DNA from: Streptosporangiaceae bacterium | GTDB lineage: Bacteria; Actinomycetota; Actinomycetes; Streptosporangiales; Streptosporangiaceae | Direction of reading: 5' to 3' | Length of the DNA: 5,116 bases | Assembly: GCA_030042885.1 (NCBI GenBank) | Contig: JASHYW010000054.1 | Coordinates: 1 to 5,116, forward strand | The notes under the pieces: model-generated | The model's database searches: none | Seen by the model: only the letters and a program-made list of their open reading frames with translations | Told to the model about the DNA's origin: nothing | Program-made: the position numbers and the translations under genes | Part shown: positions 1 to 4,960 of the stretch, piece by piece | Numbering within the stretch: position 1 is the stretch's first letter | How the letters are laid out: each line of letters opens with the position of its first letter

Positions 1-931
1 CCGCCGCCTCCTGCGCGGCGGCGATGTCCTGGAGCGGGAACTTGTGCACGGGCAGGCCGGTGAGGTCACCTGCGGCGAGCGCGACCGTGATGTCGGCGGC
101 CGCCCGGTCCAGCGCAGCCGCCGGGACCCCGTACAGCAGCACGAACCGGAGCGTGACGTTGGCGGTCATGCAGGCCCGGACGGGCAGCACGGGATCGGTC
201 GCCTCCGCCGCGTAGGTTACCACCGTGGTCCCCAGCCGGGCCAGGGCCAGGTCGAGCGCGAGGTTGGCACCGAGCGCCACCTCAATGACCCGGTCGACGG
301 CCGGCGCGAACGCGCGGATCTGCTGGGCCGCGTCGGCGGAGCGGTAGTTCACCACCAGGCCGGCGCCTGCCTTCTCGGCTAGCGCCGCCTTCTCTGGGCT
401 GCTCACGGTGGTGATCACTCGAGCCCCGGCCCGTTTGGCCAATTCAATAGCGAAGTGACCGACAGCTCCTGCACCTCCGGCCACCAGTACGGTCTGGCCG
501 TTCACCGGTCCGTCGCAGAACAGGCAGTAGTGCGCGGTGATGGCCGGCACCCCGAGCGAGGCGCCCAGGTCGAACGAGGCGCCGTCGGGCAGCGGAACGG
601 CCTGGCGCTCGGGCACCACGGTCCACTCGGCGGCGGTCCCCCAGCGCCGCCCGGCCGCCGCGAGCCACAGCCACACCCGCTCACCCACACGCCCCGGGTC
701 GACCCCGGCGCCGACCGCCTCGATGATGCCCGCGCCGTCGTGGTGCGGCACCTGGAAGCCGTCGATGGGGCGCGGCGTCAGCCCGGAGCGGGCCTTGTAG
801 TCGGTGGGGTTGACTCCCGAGGCGCGCACGCGCACCAGGACCTCGCCCGGCCCCGGCTGCGGCCGGTCGATCTCCTCAACCTGCAGCACTTCGGCCGCCG
901 ACCCGGTGCGCGTGTACAAGGCTGCTTTCAT
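1..931 (-). CDS. NADPH:quinone oxidoreductase, zinc-free MDR family (C-terminus cut by window edge)
   Basis: Reading the minus strand from the ATG at 931-929 gives 310 uninterrupted codons running off the left edge. The protein begins MKAALYTRTG. Residues about 1-115 form a GroES-like domain (PGPGEVLVRVRASGVNPTDY at 26-45, then VPHHDGAGIIEAVGAGVD at 61-78). A Rossmann domain follows, with the glycine-rich nucleotide-binding loop VAGGAGAVGHFAIELAKRAG at about 150-169 and VNYRSAD at 194-200. No structural or catalytic zinc cysteine cluster is seen, as expected for the quinone reductase/zeta-crystallin subgroup, which reduces quinones or activated enones with NADPH in the cytosol. Family members usually have 310-330 residues, so only about 10-20 are missing. 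The start is fixed by the conserved MKA opening; there is no Shine-Dalgarno and the mRNA is probably leaderless. The substrate cannot be told. An AraC-type regulator remnant lies divergently upstream. Confidence 0.93.
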   Translation of the reverse strand, partial: MKAALYTRTGSAAEVLQVEEIDRPQPGPGEVLVRVRASGVNPTDYKARSGLTPRPIDGFQVPHHDGAGIIEAVGAGVDPGRVGERVWLWLAAAGRRWGTAAEWTVVPERQAVPLPDGASFDLGASLGVPAITAHYCLFCDGPVNGQTVLVAGGAGAVGHFAIELAKRAGARVITTVSSPEKAALAEKAGAGLVVNYRSADAAQQIRAFAPAVDRVIEVALGANLALDLALARLGTTVVTYAAEATDPVLPVRACMTANVTLRFVLLYGVPAAALDRAAADITVALAAGDLTGLPVHKFPLQDIAAAQEAA

Positions 932-965
932 GGATGCAGACTAGCGCCCTTGAATACCTTGTCCA
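932..965 (-). promoter_or_regulatory. Candidate leaderless promoter of the quinone oxidoreductase
   Basis: On the minus strand TGGACA (960-965) resembles a -35 box and TAGTCT (938-943) fits the actinobacterial TANNNT -10 pattern, with a 16-nt spacer. Six nucleotides separate the -10 from the ATG at 931, so transcription would begin at or next to the start codon. No GGAGG-like sequence lies at a useful distance, which agrees with leaderless translation. This is pattern matching only. Confidence 0.45.
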
Positions 966-1206
966 CGGCGTTGCGCGGGCCGTGCAGCGCGAGTCCGGCG
1001 AACCGCAGCTCATCGGCGGGGACCACCTCACCCGGTGGTTCCGGCGGTACTACGGGATCACCCCGGGCGTCTACCGCGGCGCGGTGCACCCGCAGGCCGG
1101 GAGCTGGCCACAGCCAGCAGGCACTGGAACATCGACAGGCCCGGCCCCGGTAACCCCAGATAGCCCGTCACGCAGCAGGGTCACAGCGAATCCCCAGCTC
1201 ACCTGA
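934..1206 (+). pseudogene. AraC-family transcriptional regulator, C-terminal HTH remnant
   Basis: The recognisable part is HLTRWFRRYYGITPGVYR, encoded at about 1024-1077. This is the second helix-turn-helix of the AraC/XylS DNA-binding domain, where members read roughly HLTRxFRRxxGxTPGxYR. All 28 codons of 1024-1107 end in G or C, supporting real coding descent in this plus frame. The upstream residues (VARAVQRESGEPQLIGG) do not match the expected first HTH and linker, and there is no effector-binding domain: the frame has room for only about 30 residues before the match, whereas AraC regulators usually have 250-320. After about 1110 the frame runs into low-complexity sequence and stops at 1204-1206. 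I read it as a decayed tail; its ATG at 934 overlaps the upstream region of the divergent reductase and is probably not used. Such a regulator may once have controlled that reductase, which is inference. Confidence 0.6.
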
Positions 1207-1279
1207 TGGCTTCTGCACAACTTTCAGGAGCATGCGTCTGGTACTGTCACACTTTGTCCATCACAATTGAGTATCGAAC

Positions 1280-1310
1280 TTGGCGCCAAAGCCACAGAGT
1301 TCGTTATATA
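1280..1310 (+). promoter_or_regulatory. Candidate promoter of the secreted protease, with palindrome at -35
   Basis: The stretch 1210-1320 is clearly more AT-rich than its surroundings. TTGGCG (1280-1285) could be a -35 box and TTATAT (1304-1309) or TATATA (1305-1310) a -10 box, with an 18-19 nt spacer. This would start transcription near 1317, shortly before the GGAG at 1326. The -35 sits in the perfect 10-bp palindrome TTGGCGCCAA (1280-1289), itself inside a wider GAACT (1276-1280) and AGTTC (1298-1302) inverted pair, which could serve as an operator. No regulator can be assigned. Confidence 0.4.
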
Positions 1311-1325
1311 GCGAGGCGGGTGACC

Positions 1326-1329
1326 GGAG
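1326..1329 (+). promoter_or_regulatory. Ribosome binding site that decides the protease start
   Basis: GGAG at 1326-1329 is only 3 nt before the GTG at 1333 but 9 nt before the in-frame TTG at 1339. The GTG is the first possible start after the in-frame stop TGA at 1321-1323. The spacing favours TTG at 1339, which would shorten the product by two residues. The data do not settle this. Confidence 0.4.
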
Positions 1330-1332
1330 CAG

Positions 1333-2232
1333 GTGCGGTTGCGAGCGGGGCGGCTGGGCGGGCAGGGTTCGGCCGCCCGCGACGAGGAGCAGCAGCCAGC
1401 AGGCCATAGCGGCCCGCGTCAGCGGGTCCGTTTGCTCTCCCGGCCTTCGGCCCGGATCGTGCTCATCGGCGCGCTGGCCATCGGCGTCGTGGTCACGGTG
1501 ACCCCGGCCGACAGCGCGGCCGGCGACATTGCATCCGGTCTGGCCCGGGTGGTCGGGCACTTGACGTCGCCCTCGCAGAACGGGCAGGACTTCACGGGCA
1601 CCCCGGCGGTCGGGGCGCTGTTCACCACGGCCCAGGGCAAGCTCAGCCAGCATTTCTGCACCGCGAGCGTGGTCAACAGCCCGCACGGCGACCTGGTCAT
1701 CACCGCCGCGCACTGCGTGAGCGGCGGCGTGGCCGGCCTCGTGTTCGTGCCGGGCTATCACAACGGCGCGGCTCCGTACGGGATCTGGACCGTGACCAAG
1801 ATCTACGCGGACGCGGCATGGACCTCCTCCGCCGACCCCGACCACGACGTCGCCTTCCTGCGCGTCACCCAGCCCGGCTCGATCGTCCCCATCGAGGACG
1901 TGACCGGAGCCGAACAGCTCGAGACCGGCACCCCCGCCCGCCAGCTGGTGGAGGTCATCGGCTATCCGATCGCCACCGATGTGCCGATCGTCTGCCGGAA
2001 CTGGACCAGGGAGCCCATGGCGGACCAGCTCGAGTTCGACTGCGGCGGCTATACCGACGGGACTAGCGGTGGGCCCTTCCTGGCCGACGTTGACCCGTTG
2101 ACCGGGCAGGGAACGGTCATCGGGGTCATCGGCGGGTATGAGCAGGGCGGCGATACCCCGCAGATCTCCTATTCGGCCATGTTCGGCACGGACGTGGCGG
2201 CCCTGTACCAGACGGCGGTGGCCGGCGGCTGA
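1333..2232 (+). CDS. Secreted trypsin-like serine protease (S1/PA clan)
   Basis: A 299-residue product with the full catalytic triad of chymotrypsin-fold peptidases: H127 in ITAAHC (123-128), D172 in DHDVAFLRV (170-178) and S245 in GTSGGPF (243-249). A hydrophobic segment at about 42-57, preceded by arginines (R39-range RPSARIVLIGA), followed by SAAG (61-64), looks like a signal peptide with cleavage after A63, so the enzyme is probably exported. C109 and C128 sit where the conserved disulfide around the catalytic histidine is found; C221 and C237 may form a second one. The n-region before the hydrophobic core is unusually long (about 38 residues, hydrophilic). The start could be GTG 1333, TTG 1339 or a more internal TTG at 1432. 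The S1 pocket does not show the aspartate of true trypsins at the usual place, so cleavage specificity is unknown. It is monocistronic and convergent with the aldo/keto reductase. Confidence 0.9.
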   Translation: MRLRAGRLGGQGSAARDEEQQPAGHSGPRQRVRLLSRPSARIVLIGALAIGVVVTVTPADSAAGDIASGLARVVGHLTSPSQNGQDFTGTPAVGALFTTAQGKLSQHFCTASVVNSPHGDLVITAAHCVSGGVAGLVFVPGYHNGAAPYGIWTVTKIYADAAWTSSADPDHDVAFLRVTQPGSIVPIEDVTGAEQLETGTPARQLVEVIGYPIATDVPIVCRNWTREPMADQLEFDCGGYTDGTSGGPFLADVDPLTGQGTVIGVIGGYEQGGDTPQISYSAMFGTDVAALYQTAVAGG

Positions 2233-2249
2233 CCCCGGCCAGCAGGGCC
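2233..2249 (+). terminator. Weak possible terminator in the convergent gap
   Basis: Only 35 nt separate the stops of the protease and the aldo/keto reductase. GGCC (2237-2240), a 5-nt loop, and GGCC (2246-2249) can pair, with a few flanking C/G bases possibly extending the stem. There is no U-tract on either strand. It is the only candidate in the gap and is thermodynamically modest. Confidence 0.2.
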
Positions 2250-2267
2250 TTGGGTACCTTCGGTGTC

Positions 2268-3227
2268 CTAGTACTTTTCTGGGGCGGACGACGGGACGAT
2301 CTGGTCGATCTCGGCCAGCTGGTCCGCCGACGGGATCCACTCCGCCGCGGCCGCGTTCGCCTTGACCTGCTCGGGGGTCATCGCCCCGGCGGTCACCGAC
2401 GAGCAGCCCGGCTGGGCCGCCAGCGCGCCGATCGCGACCTCCAGGAGCGTGGCGCCCTGACGCTCGGCCCATCCGATCAGCGCCTCGACCTTGGCTAGTT
2501 TCTCTTCGGTAACGTAGGCCGGGCGGCTGGCCAGCCTGGTCCCGGCCGGGACCGGCTGGCCGCGCCGGATCTTCCCGGTCAGCAGCCCGTTGGCCAGCGG
2601 GAAGTAGGGCAGCACGCCGAGCCCGAAGCGCCTGGCCGCGGGCACAACCTCCGCCTCGGCCGCGCGCTCCAGCAGCGACCAGTGATTCTGGGCGGAGATG
2701 AACGGGGTGCGACCGCCGGCCGCCGCGACGTGTGCGGCGTCGGCGATCTGCCAGCCGGAGAAGTTGGAGTGGCCGATGTACCTGACCTTGCCCTCGGCGA
2801 CCAGTTCGTGCAGCGCCGCGATGGTCTCCTCGACCGGGGTCACCGGATCCGGCGTGTGCAGCTGGTACAGGTCGATGTGGTCGGTGCGCAGCCGCCGCAG
2901 CGACTCGGCCACGGCCCGCCGGATGTAGGCCCGGCCGCCCTTGGCGCCCGCCGCCGGCCCGTAACCCATGTCCGCGCGCTGGTGGCCGAACTTCGTGGCC
3001 AGCACGATCTGGTCCCTGCGCCGGCCGAGGATCTCGCCGAGGGCGCTCTCGGATCCTCCCCCTCCGCCGTAGGTGTCCGAGGTGTCGAACAGGGTGATGC
3101 CGGCGTCGATGGCCGCGTCCACCACCGCTCGGGCCCCCTCGGTATCGAGGCGGCTGCCGAAGTTGTTGCAGCCAAGCCCCACCACCGACACCAGCAGTCC
3201 CGATTTGCCCAGCGGCACGTAGCGCAT
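2268..3227 (-). CDS. Aldo/keto reductase (NADPH-dependent oxidoreductase)
   Basis: The 319-residue product has the normal AKR length and the conserved catalytic tetrad: D48 and Y53 in FDTSDTYG (47-54), K79 in LATKFG (76-81) and H124 in DLYQLHTPDP (119-128). Other family hallmarks are the opening RYVPLGKSGLLVSVVGLGC, the GKVRYIGHSNFSGWQI stretch (146-161), AQNHWSLL (179-186), and the cofactor-binding C-terminal loop SSVTAGAMTPEQVKAN (276-291). The protein should be a cytosolic (alpha/beta)8 barrel that reduces aldehydes or ketones with NADPH. The glycine run GGGGGSE (54-60) after the catalytic tyrosine is richer than usual but falls in a variable loop. The start ATG (3227-3225) is supported by the conserved N-terminus. 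There is no Shine-Dalgarno, and TAAGAT sits 6 nt upstream. The physiological substrate cannot be inferred; nothing next to it defines a pathway. Confidence 0.95.
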   Translation of the reverse strand: MRYVPLGKSGLLVSVVGLGCNNFGSRLDTEGARAVVDAAIDAGITLFDTSDTYGGGGGSESALGEILGRRRDQIVLATKFGHQRADMGYGPAAGAKGGRAYIRRAVAESLRRLRTDHIDLYQLHTPDPVTPVEETIAALHELVAEGKVRYIGHSNFSGWQIADAAHVAAAGGRTPFISAQNHWSLLERAAEAEVVPAARRFGLGVLPYFPLANGLLTGKIRRGQPVPAGTRLASRPAYVTEEKLAKVEALIGWAERQGATLLEVAIGALAAQPGCSSVTAGAMTPEQVKANAAAAEWIPSADQLAEIDQIVPSSAPEKY

Positions 3228-3239
3228 GCACTCATCTTA
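3228..3239 (-). promoter_or_regulatory. Candidate leaderless -10 element of the aldo/keto reductase
   Basis: On the minus strand TAAGAT (3234-3239) fits TANNNT and ends 6 nt before the ATG at 3227, the spacing expected if transcription starts on the start codon. No convincing -35 is visible and there is no Shine-Dalgarno in the 20 nt upstream. Confidence 0.45.
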
Positions 3240-3279
3240 TGGAGATCTCGGGCCGGGACCGGGCGGCGGAATCGTTCGG

Positions 3280-3291
3280 CAGAATGGGCTC
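3280..3291 (+). promoter_or_regulatory. Possible leaderless -10 element of the methyltransferase-like ORF
   Basis: CAGAAT (3280-3285) resembles a -10 box and is exactly 6 nt before the ATG at 3292, the same geometry as the divergent aldo/keto reductase 64 nt away. It lacks the usual first T, and no -35 is seen. It suggests that the start of this ORF came from a once-expressed gene. Confidence 0.3.
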
Positions 3292-3384
3292 ATGACCGTG
3301 GTACCGCATCCCTTTGGGTCCGGACCCGGGGTGATCACGCCGGACGGCTGCCGCCTCGTAATCGAAGCCACCTACCCGCTCTGA
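3292..3384 (+). pseudogene. Methyltransferase N-terminal remnant with a foreign tail (30 codons)
   Basis: The ORF starts MTVVPHPFGSGPGVITPDGC and ends RLVIEATYPL before TGA at 3382-3384. The first 20 residues match, from memory, the N-terminus of actinobacterial class I SAM-dependent methyltransferases, which read about HPFGxGPGVITPDGCxVxxYxxLP before a LELGxGxGR SAM-binding motif. Here resemblance stops right after DGC: neither the YxxLP part nor any SAM motif follows within the window. The switch to RLVIEATYPL coincides with the first base of the 56-bp direct repeat, so this looks like a recombination joint in a truncated gene. About 80% of codons end in G or C, consistent with coding descent. 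It could be expressed as a short peptide, but a function is unlikely. The family assignment rests on a short motif. Confidence 0.45.
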
Positions 3385-3407
3385 CATCCGGCTAGCAGTA
3401 TCGGCCG
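3352..3407. repeat. Direct repeat, left copy (56 bp, pairs with 4903-4959)
   Basis: It aligns with 4903-4959 with five substitutions, all transitions, and one inserted base. Similarity ends sharply on both sides. The copy covers the last 10 codons and stop of the methyltransferase-like ORF plus 23 nt downstream. On the minus strand it contains an ATG (3387-3385) followed by MSERVGGFDYE, the counterpart of MSERAGGLDHE at the start of the hypothetical gene. Confidence 0.9.
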
Positions 3408-3432
3408 CTCCCCGGTCCTGAGGGGTCCGTAT

Positions 3433-3450
3433 CGGCGCACTAATGCGCCG
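3433..3450 (-). terminator. Hairpin terminator of the hypothetical gene
   Basis: CGGCGCA (3433-3439) and TGCGCCG (3444-3450) form a perfect 7-bp GC-rich stem around a 4-nt loop. The hairpin begins 3 nt beyond the stop codon of the minus-strand gene (3454-3456). No U-tract follows on the minus strand, so it would be an I-shaped terminator of the kind frequent in actinobacteria, or a 3'-end stabilising structure. Confidence 0.6.
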
Positions 3451-3453
3451 GGA

Positions 3454-4938
3454 TTACCCGGCGGTTTGCCAGTGCAGTGGCACGGTCGCCCGGACCCGGC
3501 TGGAAACGCCCGTGATGATCACCTCCAATGAGGTGGCCGCCGGGTGCAGCGGCGGGGTCAGGTGCGCCTGGATCTGCGCGGCCCCGTTGCCGCCATCACC
3601 CCAGCGCATCTTGTCCGCTATGTGCCAGCGACCAGTGCTGTCGCGTGCCTGCCACGATGCTGGAGGATCGGGCGGGCTGTCATCGAGTCGTTCGCCGAAC
3701 GCCAGCCAGCCCCAGCCGGATGGCTGCCAGCCGCTGGCCAGCACGTGCAGGGTTGCCCCATCACGCCATGACCGCAGCCCAGCCAGGGCAAACCTAGCGC
3801 CATCGACCTCGGGCAGGGTAACCACGAACGGGGCGACGGCTTGGGGGCCGTCGCAGGCCCCGCGTGCGGCCAGGATGCTGGCCCACGCCTCGGGAAGAGA
3901 TGCGTGGCCCGCGCCGGGCACTCCCAGGTCGAGCCCCAGAGCCGCGGCCAGGGCCGCCAGCCGGGCCAGCGCCGGCTCTTCGGCAGGCACGGCGCCGCCC
4001 CCGGCCAGGGCCTGCGCCACTTCTGCGACGCGGCCACTCACGCCAGTCATCGCCGCCGACCTGCCCGCGCTAAGCAAGGCCTCGGCGGCGCAGTCCAGCA
4101 GCCGGGCAGCGGCACTGGCCGAGGGTGCCGGGTCCGCGATGACCTCGGCAGGCGTGGGCGGCGCGGCGAGGTCAATCCGTACTTGGGCGCCGCCCGCTGC
4201 CGGGCTGATGCCCAGCCACCTGGTTCCGGGCGGCGGCGCCGGGGATAGCCTCAGATGAGCATCCCACCATTCCCGGCCATCTTCGATGCCCCCGTCCCAC
4301 AGGCTCGCCTGGTAGGAGCGACCCTGATCATCGACAACACCCACCTCGTCAGACGGCGCATGTGACGGACGCCGCGAGGCAGGTCGGCCAGTGCGCGCCA
4401 CCCACCGCGCGGCCACCGTGAGAGCCGCATACCCGTCCGCGATGACCAGCGCCAGCAGCCGGAATTCGCCCCGCCAGCCCTCGTGCTCCGGCGACAGCGG
4501 CAGCGTCACGCCGGCCAGCGCGGCGCACAGCCGGACGCTCGGCAGGGCCGGGGCAGCCGTCCGCTGCGGCCGTACCCGCGCCTGCCAGTAACGAGGAGCG
4601 ATCCCGGACCCTCCGCGCGGTATGCCTGGCCGCAGCGCGACCGCATCCTCAAGATCCGCTAGTACGCGCTGCGCGGTCTCGACATCGATTCCGCCGGCCG
4701 CTATCAGGGCCGTGGCGGCCAGCCAGATCGGCGCCGGGCCGGGTTCGCGACGTGACGGCGATGACAGTCGGCGCAGTTCTGACTCAGCCAGTACCCGCAG
4801 ATATGTTTCGGCGCGCACCGGGTCCACCGTCTCATCGTCTCGCTGCAAGCTCGCTAGAGCCATCCTGAATGAATCCCCAACCGACCGGCCAGCCCAGCGC
4901 GTCGTCTCGTGATCGAGGCCACCTGCCCGCTCTGACAT
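3454..4938 (-). CDS. Hypothetical protein with two related beta-rich units
   Basis: A 494-residue protein that I cannot assign to a named family. Residues about 20-105 look helical (RAETYLRVLAESELRRL; DVETAQRVLADLEDAVALR). Two beta-rich segments resemble each other. Unit 1, about 143-257, runs VTLP, FRLLALVIADGYAALTVAARW, DDQGRSYQASLWDGG, AHLRLSPAPPPGTRWLGI. Unit 2, about 372-488, runs VTLP, FALAGLRSWRDGATLHVLASGW, DSTGRWHIADKMRWGDGG, AHLTPPLHPAATSLEVII. An alanine-rich helical linker (about 272-360) joins them. There is no signal peptide, transmembrane segment or obvious catalytic motif, so it is probably cytosolic. Codon use is normal for the region and the frame is intact, so the gene seems maintained. 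The ATG at 4938 lies inside the direct repeat; M26 (ATG at 4863) is a possible alternative giving 469 residues. Tryptophan-rich stretches (WGWLAFGERLDD at 409-420) suggest a binding rather than an enzymatic role, which is speculation. Confidence 0.85.
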   Translation of the reverse strand: MSERAGGLDHETTRWAGRSVGDSFRMALASLQRDDETVDPVRAETYLRVLAESELRRLSSPSRREPGPAPIWLAATALIAAGGIDVETAQRVLADLEDAVALRPGIPRGGSGIAPRYWQARVRPQRTAAPALPSVRLCAALAGVTLPLSPEHEGWRGEFRLLALVIADGYAALTVAARWVARTGRPASRRPSHAPSDEVGVVDDQGRSYQASLWDGGIEDGREWWDAHLRLSPAPPPGTRWLGISPAAGGAQVRIDLAAPPTPAEVIADPAPSASAAARLLDCAAEALLSAGRSAAMTGVSGRVAEVAQALAGGGAVPAEEPALARLAALAAALGLDLGVPGAGHASLPEAWASILAARGACDGPQAVAPFVVTLPEVDGARFALAGLRSWRDGATLHVLASGWQPSGWGWLAFGERLDDSPPDPPASWQARDSTGRWHIADKMRWGDGGNGAAQIQAHLTPPLHPAATSLEVIITGVSSRVRATVPLHWQTAG

Positions 4939-4959
4939 CTCGGCTAACAGTATCGGCCG
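4903..4959. repeat. Direct repeat, right copy (57 bp, pairs with 3352-3407)
   Basis: It contains the apparent start codon, the first 12 codons and the -10 region of the hypothetical gene on the minus strand. On the plus strand it can be read as RLVIEATCPL and a stop, nearly identical to the tail of the ORF ending at 3384. The two copies start about 1.55 kb apart and bracket the hypothetical gene. Confidence 0.9.
4939..4952 (-). promoter_or_regulatory. Possible -10 element of the hypothetical gene
   Basis: On the minus strand TACTGT (4947-4952) fits TANNNT and ends 8 nt before the ATG at 4938. No Shine-Dalgarno or good -35 is visible. In the left repeat copy the same hexamer reads TACTGC, losing the final T that is most important in -10 boxes, as expected if that copy no longer drives a gene. 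Confidence 0.3.
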
Positions 4960-4960
4960 T

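Noticed and set aside
455..1153. A 232-codon plus-strand open frame over the quinone reductase
   Set aside because: Antisense to a well-conserved oxidoreductase, with composition dominated by R, G, A, P and H and no recognisable motif.
1111..1404. A 12-mer CAGCCAGCAGGC at 1111-1122 and again at 1393-1404
   Set aside because: A short GC-rich repeat of this length is not surprising here, and its flanks are unrelated.
1206..1409. A 67-codon plus-strand ORF in the region upstream of the protease
   Set aside because: It spans the AT-rich promoter region and then overlaps the protease start in another frame. Codon use is not coding-like and no motif is seen.
1261..3231. A 656-codon minus-strand open frame spanning the protease and aldo/keto reductase loci
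   Set aside because: It is antisense to the protease, which has an intact catalytic triad, and out of frame with the intact reductase. It is arginine- and glycine-rich with no domain resemblance: a typical shadow in high-GC DNA.
3443..4258. A 271-codon plus-strand open frame opposite the hypothetical gene
   Set aside because: Low-complexity Ala/Ser/Arg composition. The minus frame has better codon use, a downstream hairpin and internal domain repeats.
3408..4902. Interpretation as an integrative element with att sites
   Set aside because: Apart from the bracketing repeat there is no integrase, transposase, terminal inverted repeat or tRNA gene, so only the repeat itself is reported.
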